Assembly: GCA_904502015.1 (NCBI GenBank)
Contig: CAJGEA010000119.1
Coordinates: forward strand, 1 to 6,082
Source: an uncultured Clostridia bacterium
GTDB taxonomy: Bacteria; Bacillota; Clostridia; Oscillospirales; CAG-272
Direction of reading: 5' to 3'
Length of the DNA: 6,082 nt
The notes below the pieces were generated by a model, which searched no databases, was not told the origin of the DNA, and was given only the letters and a program-made list of their open reading frames with translations. Made by a program: the position numbers and the translations under genes. Each line of letters opens with the position of its first letter. Position 1 is the stretch's first letter. Below, piece by piece: positions 5,902 through 6,082 of the stretch.

Positions 5902-5973
5902 GTCGGAGGGCGTTCCCCCCTCCGACACCGCCCCCCTTGGCGTTTTTTGTGTCGGGGCCTACCCCCCCGACAC
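5902..5973. repeat. Pair of hairpins with mutually exclusive alternative pairing
   Basis: The first hairpin pairs GTCGGAGGG (5902-5910) with CCCTCCGAC (5918-5926). The second pairs GTGTCGGGG (5949-5957) with CCCCGACAC (5965-5973). The middle segments can instead pair with each other: CTCCGACAC (5920-5928) with GTGTCGGGG (5949-5957), 9 bp including one T-G pair. Between them lie a CGCC/GGCG mini-stem (5929-5932, 5939-5942) and T6 (5943-5948). No reading frame follows within the window on the + strand. Confidence 0.6.
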
Positions 5974-6033
5974 CCCCATGGTAGAAATCCCAACTCACCG
6001 CAAACCCCAATTTGTTGCCTAAACCGAAATACG

Positions 6034-6066
6034 AAATAGGACGGAGCGCGTGGCTCCGTCCTATTT
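6034..6066. terminator. Perfect 14-bp hairpin, possible bidirectional terminator
   Basis: AAATAGGACGGAGC (6034-6047) and GCTCCGTCCTATTT (6053-6066) pair perfectly around a GCGTG loop. The GC-rich upper stem with A's on one side and T's on the other is typical of a bidirectional intrinsic terminator. The T-tract is short (TATTT, then GGGG) on the + strand. On the - strand the stem is followed by TTTCGTATTTCGG, which is slightly better. It may end transcription from a convergent gene lying beyond the right edge. Confidence 0.55.
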
Positions 6067-6082
6067 GGGGTTGAATGAAATA

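Larger units (their letters stand above)
5662..6033. other. Gene-free region rich in inverted repeats
   Basis: No convincing gene was found here. Open frames crossing it lack ribosome binding sites, run through the hairpins and read as low-complexity proline/arginine-rich peptides. The region holds a 12-bp hairpin (5721-5747), an imperfect hairpin with GTCGGGG/CCCCGAC arms (5769-5795), and a T-rich block bounded by 11-base inverted repeats (5810-5887). It also holds a small GCGGC/GCCGC hairpin (5886-5899), two further hairpins (5902-5926 and 5949-5973) and a T6 run (5943-5948). From about 5974 to 6033 nothing stands out. Confidence 0.7.

Noticed and set aside
5695..6039. 114-codon open frame on the + strand in the final spacer
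   Set aside because: It passes through several inverted repeats, has no Shine-Dalgarno, and reads as proline/arginine-rich sequence with no domain.

Overview
The window looks like a piece of a GC-rich Clostridia (Firmicutes) chromosome, most likely a gut Oscillospirales-type bacterium. This is inferred from strong purine-rich Shine-Dalgarno sites before nearly every gene, a GC-rich third codon position, the families present, and intergenic spaces filled with short GC-rich hairpins. No mobile-element gene, CRISPR array, rRNA or tRNA was seen. All six supported genes lie on the + strand.

Layout. Positions 2-418 hold the C-terminal part of a flavin reductase-family protein that begins before the window. 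It is followed 24 bases later by proA (443-1705), the second enzyme of proline synthesis. A 244-base gene-free spacer (1706-1949) is dense in inverted repeats: a GGGGC-core hairpin, a perfect 32-base palindrome, a plausible promoter, and a run of six small hairpins joined mostly by CATCA-like linkers. The last of these hairpins holds the ribosome binding site of fumC (1950-3344, class II fumarase). Next come a small lipoprotein of unknown function (3401-3958), a DUF3592-like two-helix membrane protein (3985-4434) and a short-form bacterial malic enzyme (4474-5661). The last 420 bases (5662-6082) hold no convincing gene but many inverted repeats, ending in a perfect 14-bp hairpin.

How the genes fit together. 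Fumarase makes malate from fumarate, and malic enzyme decarboxylates malate to pyruvate with formation of NAD(P)H, so the two catalyse consecutive steps of C4-dicarboxylate metabolism. The two envelope genes between them are closely spaced in the same direction (gaps of 56, 26 and 39 bases), so fumC through the malic enzyme gene may be one transcript. ProA has no proB or proC beside it in the visible DNA.

The most unusual feature is the fumC leader. A promoter-like pair at 1769-1797 would start transcription at the foot of the first hairpin, so almost the whole 5' UTR would be a string of six hairpins ending at the start codon. This reading is inference from sequence alone. No genuinely new protein system was identified.
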